Part shown: positions 9,243 through 18,761 of the stretch, piece by piece | How positions within the stretch are numbered: position 1 is the first letter of the stretch | How the letters are laid out: the number at the start of each line of letters is the position of its first letter | Origin: DASUAS01 sp963756895 | GTDB lineage: Bacteria; Actinomycetota; Acidimicrobiia; IMCC26256; DASPTH01 | DNA length: 64,000 bases | Assembly: GCA_963756895.1 (NCBI GenBank) | Contig: CAVWPI010000011.1 | Coordinates: 496,001 to 560,000 of the forward strand | Reading direction: 5' to 3' | The notes under the pieces: generated by a model | Database searches by the model: none | What the model was told of the DNA's origin: nothing | What the model saw: only the letters and a program-made list of their open reading frames with translations | Made by a program: the position numbers and the translations under genes

Positions 9243-10054
9243 TGTCAGTGGTGCTCACCGAGGAGCTCGAACCGGGGATCCTCCTCGTCACCATGAACCG
9301 ACCGGAGCGGCTCAACGCGCTCAGTCAGGGCCTGATCGCCGAGCTGCACGCCACCTTCGATCGCATCAACGGCGATCGCGACGTGCGCGCGGTCGTCCTC
9401 ACCGGCGCCGGACGGGGCTTCTGCGCCGGCGACGACCTCAAGGGCGTCGAGGGGGAGCACGGCGCACCGGGCACCGAGGGGATGAACCCGATCCCGCTCA
9501 TCTACCTGACCCAGGAGCACCTGGCGTCGCTCCACGAGCGCATCCACCGACTGCGCCAACCGGTGATCGCGGCGGTCAACGGCGCCGCCGTCGGCGGCGG
9601 GTTCGCGATGGCGCTGGCGTGTGACATCCGCTTCGCGTCGGAATCGGCGCGCTTCGGTTCGGTGTTCATCACCCTCGGCGTGTCGTCGTGCGACATGGGC
9701 ACGAGCTACCTCCTCCCTCGGCTCGTGGGTGCGTCGCGAGCGGCGGAGCTCATGCTCACGGGCCGGATCTTCGACGCCGAGGAAGCGCGTTCGATGGAGC
9801 TCGTGCTCGACGTCGTCCCCGACGGCACCGTCGTCGATCGCGCGCTGGCGACTGCGCGCCAGATCGTCGCCCACTCGCCGCTCGCGGTGTGGATGACCAA
9901 GGAGACGATGTGGCAGACGATCGACTCGCCGAGCTTCCGCCATGCGCTCGACATGGAGAACCGCACCCAGGTGATGTGCACGCAGACCGGTGAGCTGTCC
10001 GCCGCCGCCGAGGCGTTCCGCGAAGGACGCCCCCCTGAATGGAGACCCCTTTGA
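9242..10054 (+). CDS. Crotonase-fold protein (enoyl-CoA hydratase/isomerase family)
   Basis: Crotonase-superfamily protein of 270 residues. The CoA/oxyanion-hole motifs are clear: AGRGFCAGDDL near residues 57-66 and NGAAVGGGFAMA near 113-123. The two glutamates that hydrate enoyl-CoA in the classical enzyme are both replaced: Ala122 at the Glu144 position and Phe142 at the Glu164 position. It is therefore unlikely to be an ordinary hydratase; isomerase, hydrolase or decarboxylase chemistry is possible. It is translationally coupled to the upstream TetR gene and followed 10 bases later by an SDR. Confidence 0.82.
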   Translation: MSVVLTEELEPGILLVTMNRPERLNALSQGLIAELHATFDRINGDRDVRAVVLTGAGRGFCAGDDLKGVEGEHGAPGTEGMNPIPLIYLTQEHLASLHERIHRLRQPVIAAVNGAAVGGGFAMALACDIRFASESARFGSVFITLGVSSCDMGTSYLLPRLVGASRAAELMLTGRIFDAEEARSMELVLDVVPDGTVVDRALATARQIVAHSPLAVWMTKETMWQTIDSPSFRHALDMENRTQVMCTQTGELSAAAEAFREGRPPEWRPL

Positions 10055-10064
10055 GGAGACACAG

Positions 10065-10836
10065 GTGAACCGCGAGGAATTCTCGAAGCTCTTCGATCTC
10101 ACCGGCCGGGTGGCGATCGTCACCGGAGGAACGCGTGGCATCGGCCGCTCACTGGCGGAAGGTTTCGTGTGCGCCGGCGCCAAGGTGGTCGTGGCGAGCC
10201 GCAAGGCCGAGAGCTGCGCGGAGACCGAGGCGCACCTCACCGCCATGGGCGGGGAGGCGCTCGGTGTCCCCACGCACATGGGTGATCTCGATTCGCTCCG
10301 GGCGTTGGTCGACACCACCGTGGAGCGCTTCGGTGGCATCGACATCATCGTGAACAACGCGGCCAACGCGCTCGACGCAGCCGCTCGGCGAGTTCACCGT
10401 CGAGGCGTGGACCAAGTCGTACGACGTGAACCTGCGCGGGCCGGTCTTCCTCGTCCAGTACGCGCTGCCGCACCTGAAGGCGAGCGAGCACGCGGCGGTC
10501 GTCAACGTGATCTCGGCGGGCGCGTTCCTCGCGTCCACCCAACAGTCGATGTACGGCGGCGCCAAGGCGGCCCTGATGGCGTTCACGCGCGCGCAGGCGA
10601 GCGCATGGGCGGAGTTCGGGATCCGGGTCAACGCACTTGCTCCGGGAACCATCGACACCGACATGGTGCGCAACAACCCACCCGAAGCGCAGGCGCGCAT
10701 GGCCGCGGCGAGCCCGATGAAGCGGGCCGCGCACGCCGACGAGATGATCGGTCCGGTCATGTTCCTCGTGTCCGACGCCGGCAGCTTCATGACCGGACAG
10801 GTCGTCCTCGCCGACGGCGGCATGGTGCCCCACTAG
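10065..10836 (+). CDS. SDR-family oxidoreductase, frameshifted
   Basis: SDR of about 256 residues starting at GTG 10065 after TGAGGAG. It has TGGTRGIGRSLAE (cofactor), NNAAN, a Ser in NVISAGAF, Tyr-Lys in YGGAKAA and the C-terminal MTGQVVLADGG. The frame breaks near 10375. Removing one G from CTCGACGCAG restores TQPLGEFTVEAWTKSYDVNLRG, a typical SDR segment, so a single-base insertion is likely. It is the third gene of the TetR operon. Confidence 0.8.
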
Positions 10837-10850
10837 CGCCGTACGATCTG

Positions 10851-11540
10851 GTGGTGGTGGTGGACGACGACGACTCTCAGGAGATCGAGGAGTCCGGCGC
10901 GGTCGCGGTGCCGGCCCCGGAGCCGGTACCGCCCAACCCCCGACAGGTCCGGGCGCGTCGCCGTCGCCGGCGCCGTCAACTGGGCACCCTGTTGTTCCTG
11001 CTCGTCGCGATCGGCGTGTTCGCGGCGGCGTACTACACGCTCACGGAGGGCGACGACTCGTCCGACGACGCCACCGGCACCACGGGAGTGGGCGCGACGA
11101 CCACCACGTTGGCGCCGTTCGCCGGTTCGTACAAGGTCACGACCGGCGTGAACCTGCGTGAAGGAGCGGGCACCACGTTCCCGGCCGTCAGCACCATCGA
11201 GACCGGGCACGGGGTGCTGGTGGTGTGCGTCGTCGAAGGGGAGCCGGTGAACGCACCGAGCGGCACGAACACGCAGTGGCTGAAGATCACCGGGCTCGGC
11301 CCGACCGGCTACGTCTCGTCGGCGTTCGTCACCGTCGGCGACGACCTGCGCAACGGCAAGATCCCGTCCCGCGGCCGATGTCGGCTGCCGCCGGCGCTGG
11401 CCGCGTCAGGCGAGGTGGGGCAGCACCACGTGCGACGGCCGGCCGGGTGCATGGTGGACGGCGACGTCGTTGGCGACCATGTCGACCGCGGTGGCGACCG
11501 GCTCCCCGGTACCGAGGTTGCGCGCGTAGACGGGGTGTGA
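10851..11540 (+). CDS. Membrane-anchored bacterial SH3-domain protein
   Basis: Acidic N-terminus (DDDDSQEIEE), then a basic stretch of about ten Arg/Gln residues followed by one transmembrane helix (TLLFLLVAIGVFAAAYYTL). Next come a Thr-rich linker and a bacterial SH3 domain (GVNLREGAGTTFPAVSTI ... YVSSAFVTV). This is the layout of a cell-wall-facing type II membrane protein. The start is one of four consecutive GTGs (10851-10860); TACGAT upstream may be the -10. The last ~55 residues overlap the convergent hydrolase gene and look non-natural, so the real C-terminus probably lies near 11370-11410, hidden by a frameshift. Confidence 0.6.
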   Translation: MVVVDDDDSQEIEESGAVAVPAPEPVPPNPRQVRARRRRRRRQLGTLLFLLVAIGVFAAAYYTLTEGDDSSDDATGTTGVGATTTTLAPFAGSYKVTTGVNLREGAGTTFPAVSTIETGHGVLVVCVVEGEPVNAPSGTNTQWLKITGLGPTGYVSSAFVTVGDDLRNGKIPSRGRCRLPPALAASGEVGQHHVRRPAGCMVDGDVVGDHVDRGGDRLPGTEVARVDGV

Positions 11541-13011
11541 CCCGCTGGCCACCTGCACACGGAGCCGGTGGCCCGCAGCGAATCGGTGGCCGATGGGCCA
11601 CAGGTCGACCTGGGCGGTGAACACGCCGTCGGCGTCGCGGGAGATCGTCGCGGGCGTGTAGCGCTGCAGCGCGTCGCACACGTTGTACGACGCGCCGTCC
11701 GGGTGCACGTCGCACACGCGCACGAACACGTCGACGTGGTCGAGCGTCGACTCCAGGTGCACCGTCGCCGACACCGGCCCCACGAGCTCGAGCGTGTCGT
11801 CGAGCGCGTCGCTCGTGTAGACGAGCACGTCGTCGCGCGCCTCGAGGCCACGGTTGTCGAGCGCGCCGCCCGTCAGCATGCCGATGCCGCCGATCGACGG
11901 CGTGGGATCCGCCGGGTCGTAGCGGTAGCGATCGGGCGCGGCTGCGTCGACCGGCGCATCCGTGGCCAGCCGACCGTCGGCATGGAGGTACCACGACGTG
12001 GGCGTCGCCGGCGGCGGCCAGTCGTCGAACTCCCGCCATCCACCGTCGCCCTGGACGTGCAGCGCCACCGGCCGGTCCGACAGCAGGCCCGGCTGGTCGC
12101 GGAGGTAGGTGTCGAACCAGTCGAGCGGCGCGTCGGTCATGCCGCCCTCCCCGCCGCCACCGAGGTGGCCGCCGGCGCCGACCCGCAGGTGCACCGGCGC
12201 CGGGGCATCGCGGAGGATCGCGTAGTCGGCGAGGACGCCGGGGAGCGGGTAGTCGTGCCAACCGTCGACGAGCAGGATCGGCACCGCCCAGTCGGTGAGC
12301 ATCCCCCGGAAGTTCACCGCCGCCCAGAACGGGTCGTCGTGCCCGCCGTGCGCGAGCTGGTCCTGGTAGAGCGGGAGGTCCTCGCCGGTCATGTGCCGGA
12401 TCACGTCGCCGAGCGGGAGGTGGTCGAAGCCGGCGCGGCAGCTCGGCCATGCGCCGTTCGACCGCTTCGGGGGTCACGTCGTCGACGATGTTGCCGCTCG
12501 TCGGCTTGTTGAAGTTCACCGCGCCGAGGTCCCAGGGGATGATGACCTCGAGCGCGTACGAGTCGCCCGGGTACCACGAGAACTTCCGCACCGACGTCGA
12601 CAGCGCGACGACCATCGCCTGCAGGTGCGGAGGGTGGGTCGACGCCAGTGCCCACTGGGTGAAGCCCATGTAGCTCGCGCCGTAGCTGCCGAGGCGTCCG
12701 TCGAACCAGGTCTGCTCGGCGATCCAGTCGGCGGTGGCGCGCCCGTCGGGCGCCTCGGCGAAGTAGCTGTGGGAGCCGCCGGACCCGTCGGTGCCGCGGC
12801 ACGCCTGGATCAGGTAGCGATAGCCGCGCGCCGCGAACTCCGGTCCCATCGCCGAGGCGATCGCCTGACGACCGTACGGCGTGCGCTCGAGCAGGGTGGG
12901 CGCGTCGTCGACGCCCACCGGGTGGTACACGTCGGTGAGGAGGACGACGCCGTCGGGCATCTCCACCTTCACGTCGCGCTCGACCTCGACCTCGTTGCTG
13001 CGGCGTCGCAT
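11406..13011 (-). CDS. CocE/NonD-family alpha/beta hydrolase, frameshifted
   Basis: Serine hydrolase of the X-Pro dipeptidyl-peptidase/cocaine esterase family. The nucleophile is Ser113 in GASYMG. The Asp is in LLVDGWHD, the His probably in GAGGHLGG, and a C-terminal jelly-roll domain binds substrate. The frame shifts near 12435; removing one C there joins MAELPRR to FDHLPLGDVIRHMTGED. The combined length of about 535 residues fits the family. It acts on esters or amides; the substrate is unknown. It is divergent from the SDR at 13144. Confidence 0.8.
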
Positions 13012-13129
13012 GCCGAGGAGTGTTGCCCGCCGGCCGGGGCATCGTCCAGCGGGTCACCAGGCGGCCTGTCGATGGGGTCGACTCCGCTGCGCCGGCGCGC
13101 TCATCCGAGCACGGCTCCGCTGCGTCTCC

Positions 13130-13135
13130 TAGGTT
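13130..13135 (+). promoter_or_regulatory. -10 element for a leaderless SDR transcript
   Basis: TAGGTT ending 8 bases before ATG 13144 in the divergent gap after the CocE gene. Confidence 0.45.
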
Positions 13136-13143
13136 CTCGCTCC

Positions 13144-13953
13144 ATGGATCTGGGACTTGCAGGTGCGAACGTCGTCATCGCCGGCGGCACGAAGGGCATG
13201 GGCCTCGCGGCCGCGGAGTGCTTCGCCGACGACGGCGCCAACGTCGCCGTCCTCGCCCGCCGCCAGGGGCCGCTCGACGAGGCGCTCGCGTCACTGCGGA
13301 CGCACGGCAGCCCCGATCCGCTCGCGATCCCGACCGACCTCGGCAACGCCGAGTCGATCGAAGCCGCGTTCGCGACGATTGGGGAGCGCTGGGGTGGCGT
13401 CGTCAACTCCCTCGTGAACGCGGTGGGGCCCGGGAGCCAGGGCAACATCGAGCAGGTCACCGACGAGGCGTGGTTCGAGGCCATGGAGATCGGCGCCCTG
13501 AGTGCGGTGCGGTGCGTGCGCTCGGCCCTTCCCATGCTGCGGGCGGCGGAATGGGGCCGCATCGTCAACGTGTCGGCGCACTCCACCAAGCGTCAGACCG
13601 CAGGCCTGATCGTGTACACCGCGGCGAAGGCGGCGATGACGAGCATCAGCAAGAACCTGTCGCTCCACCTCGCGCCCGAGGAGATCCTGGTGAACACGGT
13701 CTCGCCCGGCACGTTCCTGTCGGAGGGTCTGCTCACCTACATCGAGTCCCTGCCGCCTGAGCGCAACGTCGATTCGACCAACCTGTACGACGCGATGCGT
13801 GCGATCTCGGAGGACTTCGGTCACCCCGCGGAGATGCCGCGGGCAGGTGATCCGAAGGAGATCGGCGCGGTGATCGCGTTCGTGGGCTCGCGGCGCAACA
13901 GCTACATGACCGGCGCCAACATCAACGTCGACGGCGGCTCCGACTTCACCTGA
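13144..13953 (+). CDS. SDR-family oxidoreductase
   Basis: Intact 269-residue SDR. It has a cofactor loop GGTKGMGLAAAE, VNAVGPG in place of NNAG, Ser in NVSAHSTKR, Tyr-Lys in YTAAKAA and the terminal motif MTGANINVDGG. A segment inserted between the active site and the C-terminus (YIESLPPERNVDSTNLYD) is typical of actinobacterial SDRs near fatty-acid genes. It has its own TAGGTT promoter and is divergent from the CocE-type hydrolase. The substrate is not known. Confidence 0.85.
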   Translation: MDLGLAGANVVIAGGTKGMGLAAAECFADDGANVAVLARRQGPLDEALASLRTHGSPDPLAIPTDLGNAESIEAAFATIGERWGGVVNSLVNAVGPGSQGNIEQVTDEAWFEAMEIGALSAVRCVRSALPMLRAAEWGRIVNVSAHSTKRQTAGLIVYTAAKAAMTSISKNLSLHLAPEEILVNTVSPGTFLSEGLLTYIESLPPERNVDSTNLYDAMRAISEDFGHPAEMPRAGDPKEIGAVIAFVGSRRNSYMTGANINVDGGSDFT

Positions 13954-13955
13954 GC

Positions 13956-14622
13956 GTGCGCCGCGCTTGCGCTGCTGGTCGTCGCGCTCAGCTCGTCGGC
14001 GTCTTCGGGGTCGACGCAGCCGCGGCACCCGCGCAGGCGCGAGCGACGTGCTGGCGACGCTGACGGTGAAGGGCAGGCGGCCCGAAGACCGGATACTACC
14101 GCGACCAGTTCGGTCCGGCGTGGGCCGACGTCGACCGCAACGGTTGCGATACCCGCGACGACATCCTCAACCGCGACCTCGGCGGCAAGGAGTGGCGGCC
14201 GGGCACGCACGGATGCGTCGTGATCGCCGGCGTGCTGCACGACCCTTACACCGGTCGCACGTCTGGTGTTCGCCAAGGCTGATGCCGACGCGGTGCAGAT
14301 CGACCACGTCGTCGCGCTGTCCGACGCCTGGCAGAAGGGCGCGGCGCAGTGGGACGCGAGCCGCCGGCTCGCCTTCGCCAACGATCCGCTGAACCTGCTT
14401 GCGGTCGACGGCCCGACCAACCTGCGCAAGAGCGACGGCGACGCCGCGACGTGGCTCCCACCGCAGCGCTCGTACCGGTGCCGCTTCGTCGCCAGGCAGG
14501 TCGCAGTGAAGGCGAAGTGGAAGCTGGCCGTGACCGCCGCGGAGCGCGACGCGATCGAGCGCGTGCTCTCGCGCTGTCCCGAGCAGCGCGCGCCGGGGGG
14601 CCAAGCGATCGCTCTCGGTTGA
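13956..14622 (+). CDS. Secreted HNH endonuclease (DUF1524-like), multiply frameshifted
   Basis: Reading across frames gives one protein: a hydrophobic leader (ALALLVVALSSSAS), ASDVLATLTVKGR, YYRDQFGPAWADVDRNGCDTR, DDILNRDLGG, HDPYTGRT, then the catalytic part QIDHVVALSDAWQKGA and DPLNLLAVDGPTN. This is the order found in secreted actinobacterial DUF1524/HNH nucleases, where the DH of IDHVV is catalytic. At least three shifts are needed (near 13962, 14040-14090 and 14262). Only the last 118 residues, from about 14266, form a clean frame. It could be a true pseudogene rather than a sequencing artefact. Confidence 0.62.
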
Positions 14623-14642
14623 CGCGAGGCTAAAACACTGAT

Positions 14643-14660
14643 ACTCATATGTCTATGAGT
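14643..14660. promoter_or_regulatory. Palindrome over the GntR start, probable operator
   Basis: ACTCATA-tgtc-TATGAGT: perfect 7-base arms around 4 bases, covering both candidate ATG codons (14649 and 14655) of the GntR gene. Occupancy would block transcription or initiation, consistent with autoregulation. Confidence 0.6.
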
Positions 14661-15406
14661 TATGCGGCGGCGTTCGACGAGGCGGTCCCGCTGCACCACC
14701 AGGTCTATCTGCAGGTCCGACGGGAGATCGCCGACGGGCTCTGGCAGGGCAAGACGCTTCCCGGCGAGGTCGAGCTCGCCGCGCGCTTCGGCGTGAGCGT
14801 GGTCACGACCAGGGCCGCGCTCCTGCGCCTGGTGGACGACGGATGGGTGGAGCGGGCTCGTGGTCGCGGCACGCAGCGTGATCGCGCCCCGGAGATTCCG
14901 CCTGCGCCGGGCCCACCACTGGTGTCCGTCGGACGACGTCGGCTCTACGGGTACACCGTGCTCGATGTCGCGGTGCGGACCGCGCCGGCCGAGGCCTGCC
15001 GAGCATTCGGAGTGCCGCCCGGCACCGACCTGTGGCAATGCAACCGGCTGCGGACATTCGAGGGTCGCCCACACAGCGTGACCCACAACGCCCAAGTCGT
15101 GGAACGTGGGGAGCAGCACACCGTTCGCCGGCTCGCGACGATGCCGATGACGGCGATCTTCTCGGCCGAGGGCGTCGAGGTGGCGTCGCTGCGCCGGACG
15201 CGCGCGCCGCTCGGGCACCTGCGGGTGTCGCCGCACCGCTCGGGCTCACGCTCTCGGCTCCGGTGCTCGTGACGACGTTCACCGTGCACGGCGCCGACGA
15301 GGAGCTCCTCGAATGGGTCCGGATCTACCTCCATCCCGACGAGGCGGCGCCGCAGGAACGGCTCGATCTCCGTTCCGGGACGTGGTCCGCCGAGGCACGC
15401 GCGTGA
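14649..15406 (+). CDS. GntR-family regulator with UTRA domain, frameshifted
   Basis: The N-terminal winged helix (LHHQVYLQVRREIADGLWQGKTL, ELAARFGVSVVTTRAAL) is classical GntR, followed by an effector-binding UTRA-like domain of the HutC subfamily. The frame breaks near 15220; the continuation PLGLTLSAPVLVTTFTVHGADEELLEW to the stop at 15406 completes the domain, giving about 252 residues. A palindrome overlaps the start. VOC and alpha/beta hydrolase genes follow immediately, so the regulator probably controls a small catabolic operon. Confidence 0.78.
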
Positions 15407-15410
15407 CGTC

Positions 15411-15941
15411 GTGACCGACGCCACCCTGCCGGTGCCGTTCCCGTCAGTCGCCGGGCTGCATCACTACGCCTACCGGTGTCGCGACGGGGAAGAGACCCGC
15501 CACTTCTACGAGGACGTGCTCGGCTTGCCGCTGGTCGCGGCGGTGGCGCACGACCACGTTCCCAGCACTGGCGACCGGCATCCCTACGTCCACATCTTCT
15601 TCGCTCTGAGCGACGGTTCCATGCTCGCGTTCTTCGACCTCTTCGACGGCCACGCGTGCGTGCCGGATCCGGCGACGCCAACCTGGGTCAACCACCTGGC
15701 GTTGCGTGTCGACGGACGCATCGCGCTCGAATCGGCTCTTGAGCGCCTCGGTCGTGAGGGCATCGACACCGTGGGCATCGTCGACCACGGTTGGTTCGAC
15801 TCGATCTACTTCTTCGATCCCAACGGGATCCGCCTCGAGCTCGTGAGCGTCACGGCGTCCGACGCCGAGCTGGCGGACATGGCCGCGGACGCCCACCGCG
15901 TTCTGACCAACGAGCGCAGGGCGAACGAAGTCGCTCTGTGA
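15411..15941 (+). CDS. VOC-family (glyoxalase/dioxygenase-fold) protein
   Basis: Intact 176-residue protein with paired beta-alpha-beta-beta-beta modules. Likely metal ligands are His in GLHHYAYR near the N-terminus, His in VNHLALRV and Glu in IRLELVSV, the usual HHE positions of extradiol dioxygenases, glyoxalases and epimerases. FYEDVLGLPL and FFDPNGIRLEL are family signatures. GTG 15411 lies 4 bases after the GntR stop. The following hydrolase starts inside its stop (GTGA), which suggests one catabolic unit. Confidence 0.8.
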   Translation: MTDATLPVPFPSVAGLHHYAYRCRDGEETRHFYEDVLGLPLVAAVAHDHVPSTGDRHPYVHIFFALSDGSMLAFFDLFDGHACVPDPATPTWVNHLALRVDGRIALESALERLGREGIDTVGIVDHGWFDSIYFFDPNGIRLELVSVTASDAELADMAADAHRVLTNERRANEVAL

Positions 15942-17059
15942 CCGCGGATCTGGAGCTCGTCGCGATCGACGTCCCTCAGGGCACCGCCATGGAGAGCCAG
16001 TCCGGGCTGCAGATGGTGCGTCCACGCATCTACGGAGCACTGGTCGGGCCCTCGACGTCGAGGACCGGCATGATCGTGATGCATCCGGCCAGCAACTTCA
16101 TGGGCCACTACCTGCTCGATGCTTTCGCGCGCCGAGGCGCGCAGGTCCTCGCACTCAATTCTCGCTACGTCAACAACGACACCACGTTGATCATGGAGCG
16201 GGTCATACAGGATCTGGGTGCCGGAGTGCAGTTCATGCGTCGGCGTGGCGTCGAGCAGCTGACCCTGATCGGCAACTCGGGCGGCGCAGCCCTCGTGTGC
16301 CTGTACCAGTCGCAGGCGGAGTGCCTCACGATCGATGCGACGCCCGCCGGCGACGCCGTCGCGTTGACGCCCGATCAGTTGCCGACAGCCGACGGCATTG
16401 CGCTCGCCGCCGCGCACCCCGGGCGGGCGCAGTTGCTCGACCGTTGGCTCGACGCGTCCGTCGTCGACGAGCGCGATCCGCTGTCGGCCCTTTCGGAGTT
16501 GGACATCTACGACGTGCAGCGGTCGCTTCCCCTCGACCGAGGGTTCGTCGAACGCCTGCGCGTCCGCCAGGGCGCGCGCCATGATGCAATCACCGCGTAC
16601 GTACGACGACGGCTTTCGTTCCTGCGTTCACGGCCCGACGGACCTCGTGACGAAGCGCTGGTCGTGCACCGCACGTACGCGGATCCCAGGTTCGTCGACA
16701 TCACCCTCGACGCCAACGACCGAGCAGCGGGAGGCAACCGGGGTGACCCGCGTGCAGTGAACTACGGGCCCAACTGCCTGGGTCGGTACAGCACGCTGAC
16801 GAGTTGGTTGAGCCAGTGGTCGGCCGACAGCTGCGCCGACGGTCCCGTGAACCTCGCAGCCACTTCCGTGCCCGTCCTGCAGCTCGAGTACACCGCCGAC
16901 CAGGCGGTGTTCCCGAGTGACGTCGAGGCGTGGTCACGTGCTGCGGGTGACCGGGAGCAACATCATGCCGTCAAAGGCGCCACCCACTATCTGCGCGAGC
17001 AGCCGAAGCTGCTCGACGAAGTTGCCGATCACCTCGAGGCGTTCGCCGTCGGAGTCTGA
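15938..17059 (+). CDS. Alpha/beta-hydrolase-fold protein
   Basis: Alpha/beta hydrolase of 373 residues. The nucleophile elbow is GNSGGA with Ser114, and a late His lies in KGATHYL near residue 352. A long cap region separates the two. An N-terminal segment (MVRPRIYGALVGPSTSRTG) is typical of actinobacterial esterase/peptidase-like relatives. The start GTG overlaps the VOC stop. It may hydrolyse an ester or ring-opened product made by the upstream VOC protein; that link is inferred from context only. Confidence 0.75.
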   Translation: MTADLELVAIDVPQGTAMESQSGLQMVRPRIYGALVGPSTSRTGMIVMHPASNFMGHYLLDAFARRGAQVLALNSRYVNNDTTLIMERVIQDLGAGVQFMRRRGVEQLTLIGNSGGAALVCLYQSQAECLTIDATPAGDAVALTPDQLPTADGIALAAAHPGRAQLLDRWLDASVVDERDPLSALSELDIYDVQRSLPLDRGFVERLRVRQGARHDAITAYVRRRLSFLRSRPDGPRDEALVVHRTYADPRFVDITLDANDRAAGGNRGDPRAVNYGPNCLGRYSTLTSWLSQWSADSCADGPVNLAATSVPVLQLEYTADQAVFPSDVEAWSRAAGDREQHHAVKGATHYLREQPKLLDEVADHLEAFAVGV

Positions 17060-17086
17060 CGGGCAACCACGTACGAAGGAGCAGCT

Positions 17087-17482
17087 TTGAACCTCACCCC
17101 AGCCCAACAGGAGTACCTCGGCGGGCACCAGTGGGCGGTGCTCGCGACCGGCCGGAAGGACGGCAGTCCGCAGACATCGATGGTCGCGTACGTGTGGGAT
17201 GGTGAACATCTTCTCGTCACGTTTCGGAACGGGTCCGCGAAGCGTCACAACATGTCCCGACAACCGCGGGTGTCGGTGCTCATCCCCGACGGGCGGCGGG
17301 CCCTCACCGTGTACGGCGACGCGGAGCTGCTCGAGGAAGGGGCCGATCGCGTGAACGCCTACGCCGCGATCCTCGCGGGGTTCGGCGTCTCGCCGCCGCC
17401 CGACGACTTGGAGGACCAGATGGACGCCGAGGGACGCGTCGCGGGTCGCATCCGGCCCGCACAGATCGACCTGCATGACTGA
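17087..17482 (+). CDS. PPOX-class (pyridoxamine-oxidase-fold) flavin/F420 protein
   Basis: Split-barrel protein of 131 residues, probably binding FMN or F420. The segment WAVLATGRKDGSPQTSMVAYVWDGEHLLV is the typical N-terminal half, and SAKRHNMSRQPRVSVLI carries the cofactor-phosphate contacts. TTG 17087 is the start, preceded by AAGGAGC with 6-7 bases spacing. Members act as F420-dependent reductases or general flavin proteins; the substrate is unknown. Confidence 0.78.
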   Translation: MNLTPAQQEYLGGHQWAVLATGRKDGSPQTSMVAYVWDGEHLLVTFRNGSAKRHNMSRQPRVSVLIPDGRRALTVYGDAELLEEGADRVNAYAAILAGFGVSPPPDDLEDQMDAEGRVAGRIRPAQIDLHD

Positions 17483-17549
17483 CGACCGACCGAACTCGTC
17501 GGTCGGCCGGCGTCGGATCGATGCCGGCCGTCGACCCGAGGGTCGGACA

Positions 17550-17555
17550 TAGGGT
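17550..17555 (+). promoter_or_regulatory. -10 element for a leaderless transcript
   Basis: TAGGGT ending 7 bases before GTG 17563. It favours GTG 17563 over ATG 17572 as the start. Confidence 0.5.
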
Positions 17556-17562
17556 CGACGGC

Positions 17563-18030
17563 GTGGAGAGTATGCGGTACGTGGCGGTGATCGGCCCGAG
17601 TGAGGCCTCGCCCGAAGAGATCGTGCGTGCCGAAGCGGTGGGTCGGTTGCTCGCGGCGCGCGACGTCGTCGTGGTGTGCGGCGGGCTCGGCGGAGTGATG
17701 GAGGCGGTGTCGCGTGGTGCCGCGGAAGCGGGCGGCACCGTGCTGGGCATCCTCCCGGGGTCCGACCGGTCCGATGCCAACGAGCACGTGACGGTGGCGC
17801 TGACCACGGGCATGGGCGAGATGCGCAACGCGCTGGTGGTGCGCGCCGCCGACGCCGTGATCGCGGTGGGTGGCGCGTACGGGACCCTCTCGGAGATCGC
17901 GTTCGCGCTACGGACCGGTGTGCCCGTCGTCGGTGTCGGCACCTGGCACCTCGACGACGTGATCGACGCGCCCGATCCCGAGGCCGCGGTCGACCTGTCG
18001 TTGGAGCTCGCCCATGGGGTGAGCTCATGA
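17563..18030 (+). CDS. TIGR00725-like Rossmann-fold nucleotide-binding protein
   Basis: Small (155 residues) LOG/DprA-superfamily Rossmann protein. The motif VVCGGLGGVMEAVSRGA near residue 40 and VGGAYGTLSEIAFAL near 105 are the phosphate-binding loops of this group. Function is not established. The start is set by a leaderless promoter geometry. The stop overlaps the ATG of the methyltransferase. Confidence 0.78.
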   Translation: MESMRYVAVIGPSEASPEEIVRAEAVGRLLAARDVVVVCGGLGGVMEAVSRGAAEAGGTVLGILPGSDRSDANEHVTVALTTGMGEMRNALVVRAADAVIAVGGAYGTLSEIAFALRTGVPVVGVGTWHLDDVIDAPDPEAAVDLSLELAHGVSS

Positions 18031-18761
18031 ACCACGAGCCCTACTACCGGGAGGATCTCGCGCTCGTGCACCACCGGGGGTTCGGGTTCCACGCCGACGG
18101 CTGTGGCCCGGATCTGGTGGAACTTCTTGCGCCGGTGCGAGCGCGCGACGGCCTGGTGCTCGAGATCGGCTGCGGGAGCGGGCTGCTCACGCGCTACCTC
18201 GTCGACGGCGGGTACCGGGTGCTCGCCACCGACGCGTCGCCCGCGATGCTCGAGCTCGCGCGCGAGACCGCGCCGGACGCGCAGGGGTTCGCGCTGCTCG
18301 CGTTGCCGGACGATCCCGTGCCGGAGGCCGACGCGATCGTGGGCATCGGTCATCCCCTCTGCTACCTCCCCGACGCGGTCGCCGTGGAGCGCGCGCTCCT
18401 GGCCCTCGCCCGCTCGCTGCGTCCCGGAGGGATCCTGGCGACCGACCTCGAGGACCTCGAATGGGGAACCGCACGGGCCGACGTGCACGAGCAGTCGCGT
18501 CTCGGTGACGACTGGGCCATCATCACCCGCTACGAGAACCCGGCGCCCGACCGGCACGTGCGCGACATCACGACGTTCGTGCGGAACGACGACGACTCGT
18601 GGCGACGGGATCACGAACGCCACGACAACGTGCTGCTCGACGTCACCTCGGTGCCTCCCCTGCTCGCAGGCGAGGGGATCGAGGCCGAGGCGCGGCGATC
18701 GTTCGGCGATCACGAGTTGCCGGTTGGCCTCTACGCCATCGTCGGGAAGAAGACGGGATGA
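18027..18761 (+). CDS. Class I SAM-dependent methyltransferase
   Basis: Methyltransferase of 244 residues. SAM-binding motif I is VLEIGCGSGLLTRYL (residues 44-58), followed by the acidic strand end VLATDASPAML and the post-motif SLRPGGILATDLEDL. The C-terminal beta sheet is normal for small-molecule methylases. It overlaps both neighbours by 4 bases, so it belongs to a three-gene unit with the Rossmann protein and DUF5522. The acceptor substrate is not predictable. Confidence 0.82.
   Translation: MNHEPYYREDLALVHHRGFGFHADGCGPDLVELLAPVRARDGLVLEIGCGSGLLTRYLVDGGYRVLATDASPAMLELARETAPDAQGFALLALPDDPVPEADAIVGIGHPLCYLPDAVAVERALLALARSLRPGGILATDLEDLEWGTARADVHEQSRLGDDWAIITRYENPAPDRHVRDITTFVRNDDDSWRRDHERHDNVLLDVTSVPPLLAGEGIEAEARRSFGDHELPVGLYAIVGKKTG

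Noticed and set aside
9990..11540. One 516-residue fusion of SDR and SH3 domains
   Set aside because: Created by the frame break in the SDR; the SDR ends at 10836 in the corrected frame and the SH3 protein has its own start.
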